A DNA stretch of 64,000 nt, taken from the NCBI RefSeq assembly GCF_001591025.1, contig NZ_BCTZ01000020.1, positions 43,884 to 107,883 of the forward strand. Reading direction: 5' to 3'. A program made the position numbers and the translations under genes. Below, piece after piece: positions 24,957 through 35,200 of the stretch. Within the stretch, counting starts at the first letter, position 1. Each line of letters opens with the position of its first letter. The notes below the pieces were generated by a model. That model saw nothing but the letters and a program-made list of their open reading frames with translations, did no database searches and was not told the DNA's origin. This DNA is from Sphingomonas soli NBRC 100801 (GTDB lineage: Bacteria > Pseudomonadota > Alphaproteobacteria > Sphingomonadales > Sphingomonadaceae).

Positions 24957-26630
24957 ATGCCGGAACATGCGCAAATCGATCATGCTCCGCGCGCACAGCG
25001 CGCGTCCGATCCCGTCGCAGCTTCGAATTTCCTGCATGAGAGCCCCCGCGTCCGGCAGCTTGCCGATTCCGGGCGGATGCTCAACACGGCCCCCGCGGTC
25101 GCCGCGCAACGCATGCTCGCCGGGCAGATTTCGCAGCGATCGGCGGTCAACCCCACGCGGCTGCCCGACGCGCTCAAATCCGGGATCGAGAGTCTGTCGG
25201 GCCTGGCGATGGACGATGTGCGGGTGCATCGCAATTCAAGCCGCCCGGCGCAGCTTCACGCGCAAGCGTTCGCGCAAGGGGCCGATATCCATCTCGCGCC
25301 GGGACAGGATCGCCATCTGGCCCATGAGGCATGGCATGTCGTGCAGCAAAAGCAGGGGCGGGTCCCCGCCACGGCGCAGCTTGCCAGATCGGGCGCGAGT
25401 GCAAGCACGGGCAAGGTGGTCCAGTTCGCCGGGCATGTCAGGTTTGCCAACCTCTCGACCGATGCGAGGTATCAGCAGAAGGGGCAGGCGATCATCGATG
25501 CCCTGCTCGCGACGCCCAGCATCGTCGCCTATCTCGGCACCCGCGACGCGCTGATAACCCTCGAATATGAACCGCAGCTCGCATCGGTCATCGAGATTGG
25601 CGATCAGGTCCAGATCAAGCTTTCGCCCTGGTTCTTCGAGCAGGAAAGCCGGGGCCGCATCGTCGGCATGCTCGCGCACGAATTCGGCGTGCATCCGCTA
25701 GCCAGAGCCGCGATGACCGGGCCCGAACTGACAGCGGAGGACACCGCCGTCGGTGCCAACACCGCCTATCCGACCGGCCTGCACGGCCTCAGCATCAATG
25801 CGGGCGAGGCCGGACAGCGCGACCATGTCTTCGCTGCGGTCAGTACCGAGCCCCGCTTCGGTCATTACCGCCAGACGGTCCTCGATCTGGCGAAGGCGCT
25901 GCACGCACAGGAGCAGGCGGGCCAGAACGGAGTGACGGCGGCACATGTCACCGATCTGATCATGACCTATCTTTCCGATCTGGCGATGATTCTGGCGACC
26001 AACGATCATCGCGGGCGCATTCTCCTCAATTCGGATCGGACCGCCGACATCTTCAATCTGGAACTGACCCGCTGGCAGAACGCGCTGAACCTGGGCGACC
26101 CGGTTCAAGCCGCGCTTCATGGACTCGCCCCGGGAATCAAGACCGGTGCCGATGTGCGGGGCGAAGTGAAGAGCCTGATGGGCAGCTTCTTGCTGGCACC
26201 GTTCCGCAAGAGCACGTCGGACGCCAACTATGCGACCGCCGCTGGCGGTGCGGCGCTGGCCGGCGGGACCCGCATTCAGAACGATGTGATTGCCGACCAC
26301 GGGCTGGCACCGGTGGGTCCCGACTCCACCCTGTTCGAAGCGATCGACAACGCGGGCGGATTCGGCGATTCGCGAACCATCGTGCGAACTGGCCTTGCCG
26401 CCATGGCCGATCCGACCCTCAGCGAACGGTTGATACGGAGGCAGCTTGGTGCTGCAGCCTATAATTCCCAGGTTGACTGGAAAACGCTCAACCTGGTCGG
26501 GTGGCAGCTCAATCGGACCATTCGGGTCCTCCAGCCCGACGGCAAGATGACGCAGGTCGACTATGCAGGCCCCACCATCTCGCTAGCCTGGGTGAAGCAA
26601 CCGACGCCGCATTATAAAATGCTGGTGTAG
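24957..26630 (+). CDS. DUF4157 (eCIS-core) protein with metallopeptidase-like and OTU-like regions
   Basis: A 557-residue protein. ATG 24957 is chosen for its GGAG; an upstream in-frame TTG (24894) is in AT-rich DNA. The DUF4157 domain (about 69-134) has the tract SLSGLAMDDVRVHRNS, GADIHLAPGQ and the HExxH motif HEAWH (123-127). The middle region (about 158-350) has HEFGVH (241-246), followed by DHVFAA and FGHYRQ. The last region (about 445-557) ends TPHYKML. It resembles an OTU cysteine protease, but the stretch PDSTLFEAI has Thr458 where Cys is expected. No signal peptide is seen. DUF4157 often marks cargo of contractile injection systems or toxins, yet none is nearby. The role is inferred, not shown. 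Confidence 0.85.
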   Translation: MPEHAQIDHAPRAQRASDPVAASNFLHESPRVRQLADSGRMLNTAPAVAAQRMLAGQISQRSAVNPTRLPDALKSGIESLSGLAMDDVRVHRNSSRPAQLHAQAFAQGADIHLAPGQDRHLAHEAWHVVQQKQGRVPATAQLARSGASASTGKVVQFAGHVRFANLSTDARYQQKGQAIIDALLATPSIVAYLGTRDALITLEYEPQLASVIEIGDQVQIKLSPWFFEQESRGRIVGMLAHEFGVHPLARAAMTGPELTAEDTAVGANTAYPTGLHGLSINAGEAGQRDHVFAAVSTEPRFGHYRQTVLDLAKALHAQEQAGQNGVTAAHVTDLIMTYLSDLAMILATNDHRGRILLNSDRTADIFNLELTRWQNALNLGDPVQAALHGLAPGIKTGADVRGEVKSLMGSFLLAPFRKSTSDANYATAAGGAALAGGTRIQNDVIADHGLAPVGPDSTLFEAIDNAGGFGDSRTIVRTGLAAMADPTLSERLIRRQLGAAAYNSQVDWKTLNLVGWQLNRTIRVLQPDGKMTQVDYAGPTISLAWVKQPTPHYKMLV

Positions 26631-26683
26631 GATCGGCCGCCGTGGGCAGGACGCGAACGGACAAGGCAAGCGAAAAGGCGGCC

Positions 26684-27748
26684 TCAAACCTGCTTCTTGC
26701 GTACCGACCAGACGAACGAATCGTACCAGAAATGGAGCAGGGAGCAGGCGATGAAGGGCGCGACGAAGAGCGTCGGCTTGCCCGAAACCGCCGCTGCATA
26801 GGCTAGCCCAAACAGCGCGCAGCCGAGAGCGAAGAGCAAGGCTGCGCGCAGCGTGGTGCCCTTACCCCGCATCCGGTCGCCTTCCTTGACCCAGACGAGC
26901 GCAAAATATTGGACGGCGTGATAGAGGTTGATCGCGGCCAGCGCGACGAGCGGCGGCGAGAAGCCCCAGGCCAGGACCGAGACCGCACCCGTCACCATGA
27001 TCGTAGCCAGCTTGTGCGCGGGAAGCGTGTAGCCCGCCCGCATCGCCCGGGCATAATCGATCACCGCCCAGCCGATCACCCCGGCATAAGCGAGGGTCGC
27101 AGCGAGACGCACACCTTCATGGCTGTTTGCGAGCACGCCAGGCACGCTGGTAAGCGCGCCCAGCATCGTCCCCTCGAACTGCCGGAAATAGACGGTATGG
27201 ACCGCGAGCGCCGCGCCTGCCCCGAGCGGCCCGACATAGAGCGTCCAGTTGAGCCGCAAATCGGTGGTCCGGAGCACGTTCGGCGCGTTCCCGGCCTTCA
27301 TGTCGTAGATGCGGGTGAAGCCGAAATTCTGCATCGCCGAATGGTGAACGTCCCAGAACACCGCGACCACGGCCGCCGCGACCAGCACGGTGTGCGACAG
27401 GAAGAGCGCTGCGAGCAGCAATATGGGGACGATGGTGAGGCGCAGCCGATAGGCGGCGAACACCTCCGGGTTCATGTAAGCGCGCGGCACGACCGCGATC
27501 AGATGCGCCCAGGTCAGGATCGATACGCAGCCGAACAGCGCGATCACTGCCTGGCTGGAGATCGCGGCAGGGGCAAAACTGTCCCATCCCCGCAGCCAGA
27601 GCTGGACGAAAAGGAAAGCGGCGAGCGGCGCTCCCCAAAACAGCAGCGCATCGCGCTTTGGCCCCAGGATTGCGCGCGATGGATCGCCGAGCGAACCCGA
27701 TATCGGCGCGGCAGGCGCGGCGAGCTGGCTGGAAAACTGCGTGGCCAC
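26684..27748 (-). CDS. Polytopic membrane protein with conserved-looking His patches, unknown function
   Basis: A 354-residue protein starting at GTG 27748, with about nine or ten hydrophobic helices. Charged or His-rich patches lie at helix ends: FWDVHHSAMQNFGFTRIYD (about 131-149), NLYHAVQYFALVW (about 274-286) and LLHFWYDSFVWSVRK near the C-terminus. Such intramembrane His clusters suggest metal or haem binding, or an oxygenase-type active site. I cannot assign a family. It is convergent with the DUF4157 gene and divergent from clpB. Confidence 0.8.
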   Translation of the reverse strand: MATQFSSQLAAPAAPISGSLGDPSRAILGPKRDALLFWGAPLAAFLFVQLWLRGWDSFAPAAISSQAVIALFGCVSILTWAHLIAVVPRAYMNPEVFAAYRLRLTIVPILLLAALFLSHTVLVAAAVVAVFWDVHHSAMQNFGFTRIYDMKAGNAPNVLRTTDLRLNWTLYVGPLGAGAALAVHTVYFRQFEGTMLGALTSVPGVLANSHEGVRLAATLAYAGVIGWAVIDYARAMRAGYTLPAHKLATIMVTGAVSVLAWGFSPPLVALAAINLYHAVQYFALVWVKEGDRMRGKGTTLRAALLFALGCALFGLAYAAAVSGKPTLFVAPFIACSLLHFWYDSFVWSVRKKQV

Positions 27749-27910
27749 ACATTCCCCCGGATGGCGTGTTGGGGAAAGTTCTAAACAGGTAGCGTTAACG
27801 GGAGGCTACTGGGAGGGAGACAATCCGCTTACTCCCGAGAACGCCATACATCTCTAGCCTATGCGGGATGACGGTCCTCGAAGATCGCTATACATTCGAT
27901 CGGGCACCCC

Positions 27911-27938
27911 CTTGTGTTGCCTAAATGCAACACCATCT
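27911..27938 (+). promoter_or_regulatory. Heat-shock (sigma-32-type) promoter of clpB
   Basis: CTTGTGT (27911-27917), 13 bp, then CACCATCT (27931-27938). This matches the sigma-32 pattern CTTGAAA-N13-15-CCCCATNT well and lies 27 bp upstream of the clpB ATG. A perfect TGTTGC/GCAACA inverted repeat (27915-27932, 6-nt spacer) sits between and over the two elements. Confidence 0.7.
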
Positions 27939-27965
27939 CTCGGGCACAGGCTAACAGGGATAGAC

Positions 27966-30545
27966 ATGAACCTCGAGAAATTTACTGACCGCGCCAAGGG
28001 CTTTCTCCAGTCGGCGCAGACCGTCGCGATCCGCATGAGCCATCAGCGGATTGGATCCGAACATCTGCTGAAAGCACTCCTCGAAGACGAGCAGGGCATG
28101 GCCTCCGGGCTGATCGCGGCCGCCGGGGGCGATGCGAAGCGCGCGCTTTCCGAGATCGACGCCGCGCTGGCCAAGGTGCCCGCCGTCTCCGGCAGCGGCG
28201 CCCAGCAGACGCCCGGCCTCGATAACGATGCCGTGCGCGTGCTCGACCAGGCCGAGCAGGTCGCGCAAAAGGCGGGCGACAGCTTCGTCACCGTCGAGCG
28301 CTTGCTTCTCGCGCTCACGCTGGCGGCGACCACCCCGGCGGGCAAGGCGCTCGCCGCGGCCGGCGTCACCCCGAACAATCTCAACGCCGCGATCGAAAAG
28401 CTGCGCAATGGCCGCACCGCCGACACGGCCGGCGCGGAGGATCGCTATGACGCGCTCAAGAAGTTCGCGCGCGATCTCACCGCCGATGCACGCGCGGGCA
28501 AGCTCGATCCGGTGATCGGCCGAGACGAGGAAATCCGCCGCACCATCCAGATCCTCGCCCGCCGCACCAAGAACAATCCGGTGCTGATCGGCGAACCCGG
28601 CGTCGGCAAAACCGCGATCGCCGAGGGGCTGGCGCTGCGCATCGTCAACGGCGACGTGCCCGATACGCTCAAGGATCGCACGCTGATGGCGCTCGACATG
28701 GGCAGCCTGATCGCGGGCGCGAAATATCGCGGCGAGTTCGAGGAGCGGCTCAAGGGCGTGCTCGACGAGGTCAAGGCCGGCGAAGGCGACATCATCCTCT
28801 TCATCGACGAGATGCACACGCTGATCGGCGCGGGTAAATCCGAAGGTGCGATGGACGCCGGGAATCTGCTGAAGCCCGCGCTTGCCCGCGGCGAGCTGCA
28901 CTGCATCGGCGCTACCACGCTCGATGAATATCGCAAATATGTCGAGAAGGACCCCGCGCTCCAGCGGCGGTTCCAGCCGGTGTTCGTCGGCGAGCCGACC
29001 GTGGAAGACACGATCTCGATCCTGCGCGGCATCAAGGACAAGTACGAGCTGCACCACGGCGTGCGCATCACCGACGCCGCGATCGTCGCGGCGGCGACGC
29101 TGTCCAACCGCTACATCACCGATCGCTCCCTGCCCGACAAGGCGATCGACCTGATGGACGAGGCGGCCAGCCGCATCCGCATGGAAGTGGAATCCAAGCC
29201 CGAGGAAATCGAGAATCTCGACCGCCGCATCATCCAGCTCAAGATCGAGCGCGAGGCGCTGAAGAAGGAGAGCGATGCCGCGTCGAAGGACCGTCTCGCC
29301 AATCTCGAGTCCGAACTCGCCAATCTCGAGCAGCAGTCGAGCGAGCTGACCGGCCGCTGGCAGGCGGAGAAAGACAAGATCGGCGCCGAGGCCAAGCTGA
29401 AGGAGCAGCTCGATGCCGCGCGCGTCGAGCTGGAGCAGGCGCAGCGCTCGGGCGATCTCGGCAAGATGGCCGAGCTCAATTATGGCACCATCCCCGCGCT
29501 CACCCGCCAGCTGGAGGAGGCACAGACCACCACCCAGGGCGCGATGTTGCGCGAGGAAGTGACCGCCGAGGATATCGGCAATGTCGTCAGCCGCTGGACC
29601 GGCATCCCGATGGAACGGATGATGGAAGGCGAGCGCGAGAAATTGCTCCATATGGAGGAGGCGCTCGGCAAGCGCGTGATCGGCCAGTCCGATGCGGTGA
29701 AGGCCGTGGCCACCGCCGTGCGCCGCAGCCGCGCCGGGCTTCAGGATCCGAACCGGCCCCTGGGCTCGTTCCTGTTCCTGGGGCCAACCGGCGTCGGCAA
29801 GACCGAGCTGACCAAGGCGCTCGCCGAATTCCTGTTCGATGACGCATCCGCGATGGTCCGCATCGACATGAGCGAGTTCATGGAGAAGCATTCGGTCGCC
29901 CGGCTGATCGGCGCCCCTCCCGGCTATGTCGGTTATGAGGAAGGCGGCGTTCTAACCGAAGCGGTTCGCCGTCGCCCCTATCAGGTGATTCTGTTCGACG
30001 AGGTCGAGAAGGCGCATGGCGATGTCTTCAACATCCTGCTCCAAGTGCTCGATGACGGTCGCCTGACCGATGGGCAAGGCCGCACGGTCGATTTCGCCAA
30101 CACGATCATCATCCTGACCTCGAATCTCGGCAGCCAGTATCTCGCCAATCTGGGCGAGGGCGAGAGCACCGAGAGCGTCGAGCCGCAGGTGATGGAGATC
30201 GTCCGCGCGCATTTCCGCCCGGAATTCCTCAACCGGCTGGACGAGATCATTCTGTTCCACCGGCTGGCGGCGGATCACATGGCGCCGATCGTCGACATCC
30301 AGGTCGCGCGGCTGGGCAAGCTGCTTGCGGATCGCAAGATCCGCGTCGAGCTTTCCGATGCGGCCCGGGCGTGGCTCGGGCGGGTCGGCTATGACCCGGT
30401 CTATGGCGCACGGCCTTTGAAGCGCGCGGTCCAGCGCTATTTGCAGGACCCGCTGGCAGACAAGATCCTGCGCGGCGAGGTCCGCGACGGATCGCTGGTG
30501 ACGGTCGACGAAGGTGACGGCGCGCTCAAGCTCGACGTCGCCTGA
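27966..30545 (+). CDS. clpB: ATP-dependent disaggregase ClpB
   Basis: An 859-residue Hsp100 chaperone that resolubilises aggregates with DnaK. The start at [18 protein letters not shown] is the family N-terminus. The N-domain (about 1-145) is followed by AAA-1 with [13 protein letters not shown] and [10 protein letters not shown], the coiled-coil M-domain (about 400-525, Glu/Lys/Leu-rich), AAA-2 with [13 protein letters not shown] and LFDEVEKAH, and the C-terminal sensor-2 [12 protein letters not shown]. The length is normal and all motifs are intact. The sigma-32-like promoter fits heat-shock induction. Confidence 0.97.
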   Translation: MNLEKFTDRAKGFLQSAQTVAIRMSHQRIGSEHLLKALLEDEQGMASGLIAAAGGDAKRALSEIDAALAKVPAVSGSGAQQTPGLDNDAVRVLDQAEQVAQKAGDSFVTVERLLLALTLAATTPAGKALAAAGVTPNNLNAAIEKLRNGRTADTAGAEDRYDALKKFARDLTADARAGKLDPVIGRDEEIRRTIQILARRTKNNPVLIGEPGVGKTAIAEGLALRIVNGDVPDTLKDRTLMALDMGSLIAGAKYRGEFEERLKGVLDEVKAGEGDIILFIDEMHTLIGAGKSEGAMDAGNLLKPALARGELHCIGATTLDEYRKYVEKDPALQRRFQPVFVGEPTVEDTISILRGIKDKYELHHGVRITDAAIVAAATLSNRYITDRSLPDKAIDLMDEAASRIRMEVESKPEEIENLDRRIIQLKIEREALKKESDAASKDRLANLESELANLEQQSSELTGRWQAEKDKIGAEAKLKEQLDAARVELEQAQRSGDLGKMAELNYGTIPALTRQLEEAQTTTQGAMLREEVTAEDIGNVVSRWTGIPMERMMEGEREKLLHMEEALGKRVIGQSDAVKAVATAVRRSRAGLQDPNRPLGSFLFLGPTGVGKTELTKALAEFLFDDASAMVRIDMSEFMEKHSVARLIGAPPGYVGYEEGGVLTEAVRRRPYQVILFDEVEKAHGDVFNILLQVLDDGRLTDGQGRTVDFANTIIILTSNLGSQYLANLGEGESTESVEPQVMEIVRAHFRPEFLNRLDEIILFHRLAADHMAPIVDIQVARLGKLLADRKIRVELSDAARAWLGRVGYDPVYGARPLKRAVQRYLQDPLADKILRGEVRDGSLVTVDEGDGALKLDVA

Positions 30546-30593
30546 AGCAGCAGCCGTTTTGCCAAAACGTGCGGCGGCGGTAGAGGGGAAGGC

Positions 30594-32051
30594 ATGGCGA
30601 CTTCCCCAAAACCCCTCACCCTCCAGGCGATCGATGCACTTCAGGCGGGCGAGCGGAGACAGGGCGCCCGCCTGCTCGAGACCGAGCTTCGCACCGGGCC
30701 CGGCTCGGGCGAGCGGTGGCGCAGCGTGGCGAAGCTCGCGGCACATATCGGCGAGATCGAGATGTCGCTCGCCGCGTCGCAGCGCGTGGCGCGGACGGCG
30801 CCGCTCAGTCCGGAGCGCTTGCTGTATTACTGGGGCGAGCTCGCCAGCTATGGCCGCACCCAGATAGCGCTGGACGAGATCGCCCGGCTGCCGGCGGGCG
30901 CGCGCAATCATCCCGGCATCCTCCACTTTCTAGGCACGATCGCGGGGCAGCGCGGCGATTTTGCCGGCGCTGAGGATTGCTATCGCCGCGTGCTGGCCAC
31001 CTCGCCGATGCAGCCCCAGACCTGGTTCGCGCTGGCGATGATCAAGCGCTTCTCGGCGGGCGATCCTGATATTTCCGCGATGGAAAAGCATCGCGCGGCA
31101 TTCCGTCGGGCCGAACCCGACCTCGCCGCACGCTTCCTCTACGGGCTCGCCAAGGCATATTACGACACCGGCGATCATGATCGCGCCTTCGCTCTTTATG
31201 CCGAGGGCGCCGATCTGCGCCGGGGCATCGAGCAGTTCGATCGCGCGGCGCTCAGCGCGCAGGTCGATCAGATCATCGCGACCTTCACCCCCGAGGCACT
31301 GGCGAAGCTCACCCCATCTGGCGCGCGGAAGTCGCGAGCGATCTTCGTCAACGGACTGCCGCGCTCGGGTACGACGTTGGTCGAGCAGATCCTTGTCAGC
31401 CATTCGCGCGTGACCGAGGGTGGTGAGGTCAATGCGCTGCATCCCGCGCTGATCCCGACGGGCGACTATACGCTGGAGGGCGCACGCCGCTACGATCAGC
31501 GGGCGACGAGCGGCGATCCCTGGGGCGAAGTGGCCGAGGATTATCACCGTACCCTGGGCATGTGGTTCGGCGGCGACGGGTTGATCGTGGACAAGACGCT
31601 AACCCAGGCGCGGCTGATGGGGCTGCTGCTGCATGCGCTGCCCACCGCGCCGGTCATATGGATGCGGCGCAATCCGGAAGACACGGCGCTTTCCGCCTAT
31701 CGCAGCTACTTTACCGCCAGCGTGCCGTGGAGCTGGTCCTTCACCGATATCGGGCATTATTACCGCGAAGAGGATCGCCTGTTCGCGCATTGGACGCAGC
31801 ATTTCGGCGACCGGATTCTCACCGTGTATTATGAGGATCTGGTGCGGGCCCCGAGCGAATGGATCCCCCGCATTCTGGAACGCTGCGGTCTGGCCGACGA
31901 GCCGCAGGTTCATCAGCCGCACACCGTCAAGCGCGACGTGCGCACGGCGAGCGTGCAACAAGTCCGCGCGCCGATCTCCGCGGACCGGATTGGCAGCGCC
32001 GAGGCCATCAAGCCGTATATGGACGCCTTCCGCGCAGCCTATTTCGACTAG
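30594..32051 (+). CDS. TPR-repeat sulfotransferase
   Basis: A 485-residue protein. The N-terminal half (about 1-230) is a helical TPR-like array, for example FLGTIAGQRGDFAGAEDCYR and YGLAKAYYDTGDHDRAF. The C-terminal domain is a sulfotransferase with the 5'-PAPS loop GLPRSGTTLVEQIL (about 262-275), a 3'-phosphate-type segment MRRNPEDTALSAYRSYF, and a tail typical of the type 3 bacterial family. It could sulfate a carbohydrate or peptide side chain. It is convergent with an Oar-like TonB receptor; this pairing is worth noting. Confidence 0.88.
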   Translation: MATSPKPLTLQAIDALQAGERRQGARLLETELRTGPGSGERWRSVAKLAAHIGEIEMSLAASQRVARTAPLSPERLLYYWGELASYGRTQIALDEIARLPAGARNHPGILHFLGTIAGQRGDFAGAEDCYRRVLATSPMQPQTWFALAMIKRFSAGDPDISAMEKHRAAFRRAEPDLAARFLYGLAKAYYDTGDHDRAFALYAEGADLRRGIEQFDRAALSAQVDQIIATFTPEALAKLTPSGARKSRAIFVNGLPRSGTTLVEQILVSHSRVTEGGEVNALHPALIPTGDYTLEGARRYDQRATSGDPWGEVAEDYHRTLGMWFGGDGLIVDKTLTQARLMGLLLHALPTAPVIWMRRNPEDTALSAYRSYFTASVPWSWSFTDIGHYYREEDRLFAHWTQHFGDRILTVYYEDLVRAPSEWIPRILERCGLADEPQVHQPHTVKRDVRTASVQQVRAPISADRIGSAEAIKPYMDAFRAAYFD

Positions 32052-32060
32052 GAACGTTTT

Positions 32061-32083
32061 CGGCGGGCTGGCCTTGCCCGCCG
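32061..32083 (+). terminator. Weak hairpin after the sulfotransferase gene
   Basis: CGGCGGGC (32061-32068) pairs with GCCCGCCG (32076-32083), 7-nt loop, 9 bp after the stop. There is no T-run, so termination is uncertain. Confidence 0.35.
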
Positions 32084-32179
32084 ACTACACTCCCCCAACG
32101 GCACGATCTCGCGACGGTGCGTATGTGCGCGCGTCGAATGCGTGTGCGCTCCGGCGTCTGAGACCCGGCGCGGGGGCAC

Positions 32180-32208
32180 AAAAAAAGAGGCGGGCCGAAG
32201 CCCGCCTC
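32180..32208 (-). terminator. Rho-independent terminator of the TonB receptor gene
   Basis: On the minus strand, a perfect 9-bp stem GAGGCGGGC/GCCCGCCTC with a TTCG tetraloop, followed by seven T. It lies 28 bp after the receptor stop. Confidence 0.92.
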
Positions 32209-32236
32209 TCCCTTGGTTCGATACGCTCTGATCAGA

Positions 32237-35200
32237 TCAGAAAGCGATATCCAGACCCAGACGAACGTAGCGCGGCGCCTGATAGGACGTCGGCAGGTTG
32301 TAGTTCGGGTTCTTAACGTTGATGTCCAGTTCGCCAATCTCGTTGCGGCCCTGGACCGACTGCGAGTTGAGCAGGTTGAACACGTCTGCACGCAGCGTGA
32401 CAGTCTGGTCACCGAACTCGACATTGTAGCGAGCCGACAGATCGATCGACGAGAACCAATCGGTCTTGCTGGCCGTGCCGCGCGGCGAGAGCTTGCCACC
32501 GCAATAGTGCGATGCTGCGCCATAGGCGTTGCCGAAGTCCGAATATGCCGGCCCCGACGGGTCGAAATAGTTCGGGTTCGGGTTGAAGCCGAAGCAGCTC
32601 ATCGGACGCTCCGATTCGACGCGAATGTTCGTGCCGACGGTGAAGGCGTCAGTGACGGCCAGAGCACCCTGCAGCTTGAAGCGATGCGTACGATCGTTCG
32701 GTAGGCGGCCATAGGCACCCTGCGTGAAGCCCGGCTGGTCGAAGTCCTGCGTGATGCCCGAATCCGACTGCTCGAAGTCCGACTGCACGAAGCCTTCGGA
32801 GTTACCCTTGCTCTTCGACCAAGTGTAGCTGCCGTTCAGGCTCCACTTGCCGTCCCACTTGCGGTTGAACGTGAATTCCACCGCGTCATAGGTACGGGTC
32901 GCCTTCGGATACTTGAGATCCGCAGCCGAGATGGTGACCGTGCGCCCATCCTTGCCGGCAAGGGCGAAGGTCGCCGACGAACCCGGGTTCAGAAGGACGT
33001 ACTGGTGGAAACCAGTCCAGGTGTTGGCGCAACCAGCAATACCGTTGGCGGAGCAATAAGCCAGAACCGCAGCGTCAACCGCCACGTCTTCTGCGCTGAC
33101 GTCCATGTTGCGATGGGTGTAGTTCAGACCCAGCGTGACATCACCGAACTCATGCTCGTAACCAACGATCCACTCGGTCTCGCGGGTCGCCTTGAGCGTC
33201 GTCGAGAGGCTCTCAGCGGTCGACTTCACGGTACCGTCGCCGGTCACGTTGCAGTTGTTGCCGCTCGAGAACGGGGTCAGACCCTGCGGGATCATCGTAG
33301 GGCACTTCGCGGCGTAAGCAGCGAGGGTGGTGACCTGCGTGAGACCGGTCGGAAGACCGTTCGCGCCGAAGCCGGTGTAGTTGAAGCGCTCACGGACGTA
33401 GATTTCCGGGCTCGCCTGACGGAACGCCGTGTTGCTGGCGACCGGCAGGAAGTAGCGGCCGAACGAACCGTAGACACGGCCGGTCTCGCCTTCCCAGAGA
33501 TCATAGCTGGCCGCAATGCGCGGAGCATAGTTCTCAGGCAGATCGATGTAGGTCGAGCCGCCCGGCTTATCGAGCTTGAAATCGTCGCGGCGCAGACCCA
33601 GGTTGACCGTCAGACGATCACCGAGCTTCCACTCGTCCTGAATGTAGAACGCCTTGTTCTGCGCCTTAAATGCGCCACCCGAGTTGAAGTAGTTGACTTC
33701 AACCACGTTGCCAGCGCGCAGGATGAGTGCTGCACCAGCACCGCCCAGGTTCGCGTTGAACGCTTCCGGACGCAGCCAGCCTGCAGCCACCAGAGCCGCA
33801 CCGCCGGTACGGACCGACACGTGCTCGAGCGTGTTGTTCTCAACGTCGAAACCAGCACGGATGTGGTGGTCGCCGAACGCGTTGAAGAACAGATCGACGT
33901 CGCCGCGATAGAACTTACGCTCGGTGTTGTACGGGAAACCGCGCGAGCTTGCCGTCTGGCCGGTGTAGAGACCGCCCTGGGGCTGACCGTTGACTGCAGC
34001 ACCCGAGGCATTCTGGAAGAAGTAGCCCGACGAACCTGCATCGACGCCAAGAACTTCGAAGTTGTCACGGACCCGGCCATAGGCACCCGAAACCGTCAGC
34101 CAGTCGGCGAAGGTGCCGGTGTACTGACCCACGAAGTTGAAGCCGCCGGCCTTGTTCTTCACCTGGCTCTTCGAAGCGCCGAGCGACGCAACGCCACCGG
34201 CTTCGAGATAGGAGAAGTTGGTCTGCAGCTCGGTCTGGCGCGTATCGAACGCGGTGAACTCGAGGTGATGGCCGTCGATCGGATAGGCATCGACCTTGAA
34301 CGCATAGAACGGATCGTTCTGGACGCGCTCGGTGCCGGTGCCGGTCGTGCGGCTGTTACGCAGCGTTTCGGAACGGCGGAACTCGGCGAGACCGTAGACG
34401 AACAGGCGGTCGCGGATGATCGGGCCGCCGGCTTCGACGATTGCCGAATACGACTTGGTGCGATCGAACGCGCGGTTCGTGACGTTGGTGCAGACGCCAG
34501 CGGCGGTGCAGTTCTGCAGGTTCTTCGAGTTCGAACGGAAAGCGTCCGGCTCGTAGTTCAGGTGGATCGCCGCGGTGAAATCGTTGCTGCCCGACTTCGA
34601 CACAGCGTTGATGATGCCGCCGGTGGCGCGACCGAACTCGGCCGAGTAGCCGCCCGACTTGATGTCGACGGAACGATAGAACTCGAACGGCACGCGAGCC
34701 GAACCGAGATAGTTATCGAAGTTCGTCGTGTTCAGACCGTTGATGTAATAGGCGTTCTCAGCGACCGACGAACCGCCGATCGAAGCGAGGTTGCCGAAGC
34801 CGTCATCGCCCAGCGAGGTGCCGGGAGCGAGCAGGACGACCGAGGTGAGGTCGCGGTTGATCGGGTTCGTCTTGACGAACTGATCGAGGTCGACGGTCAG
34901 GCCGGTGGTCGAGCCGCCGGTCTTCGAAGCAGCGGCAGCGCCGGTGACGACGATTTCCTCGGCGCCGAGGGCGATATCGAGCGAGGACGTCTGCGACGCG
35001 GTAACCGTGACGCCTTCAGCGCGGTAGCCGGGAACGCCATCGGCCGAGACGGCGACGTCGTACGCACCGGGAGCCAGACCAGCGAAGCGGAAAGCGCCGC
35101 TCGACGAGGTGGTGGCGGTGCGGGTGAAGCCCCGGCTCTTCGACGTGATGGTCACGGTGGCGCCGGCAACGGCCTCACCGGTTTCGTTCGTCACGGTACC

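Noticed and set aside
27951..29891. A 646-codon frame antisense to clpB.
   Set aside because: Low-complexity His/Arg/Leu composition and no domain; clpB is unmistakable on the other strand.
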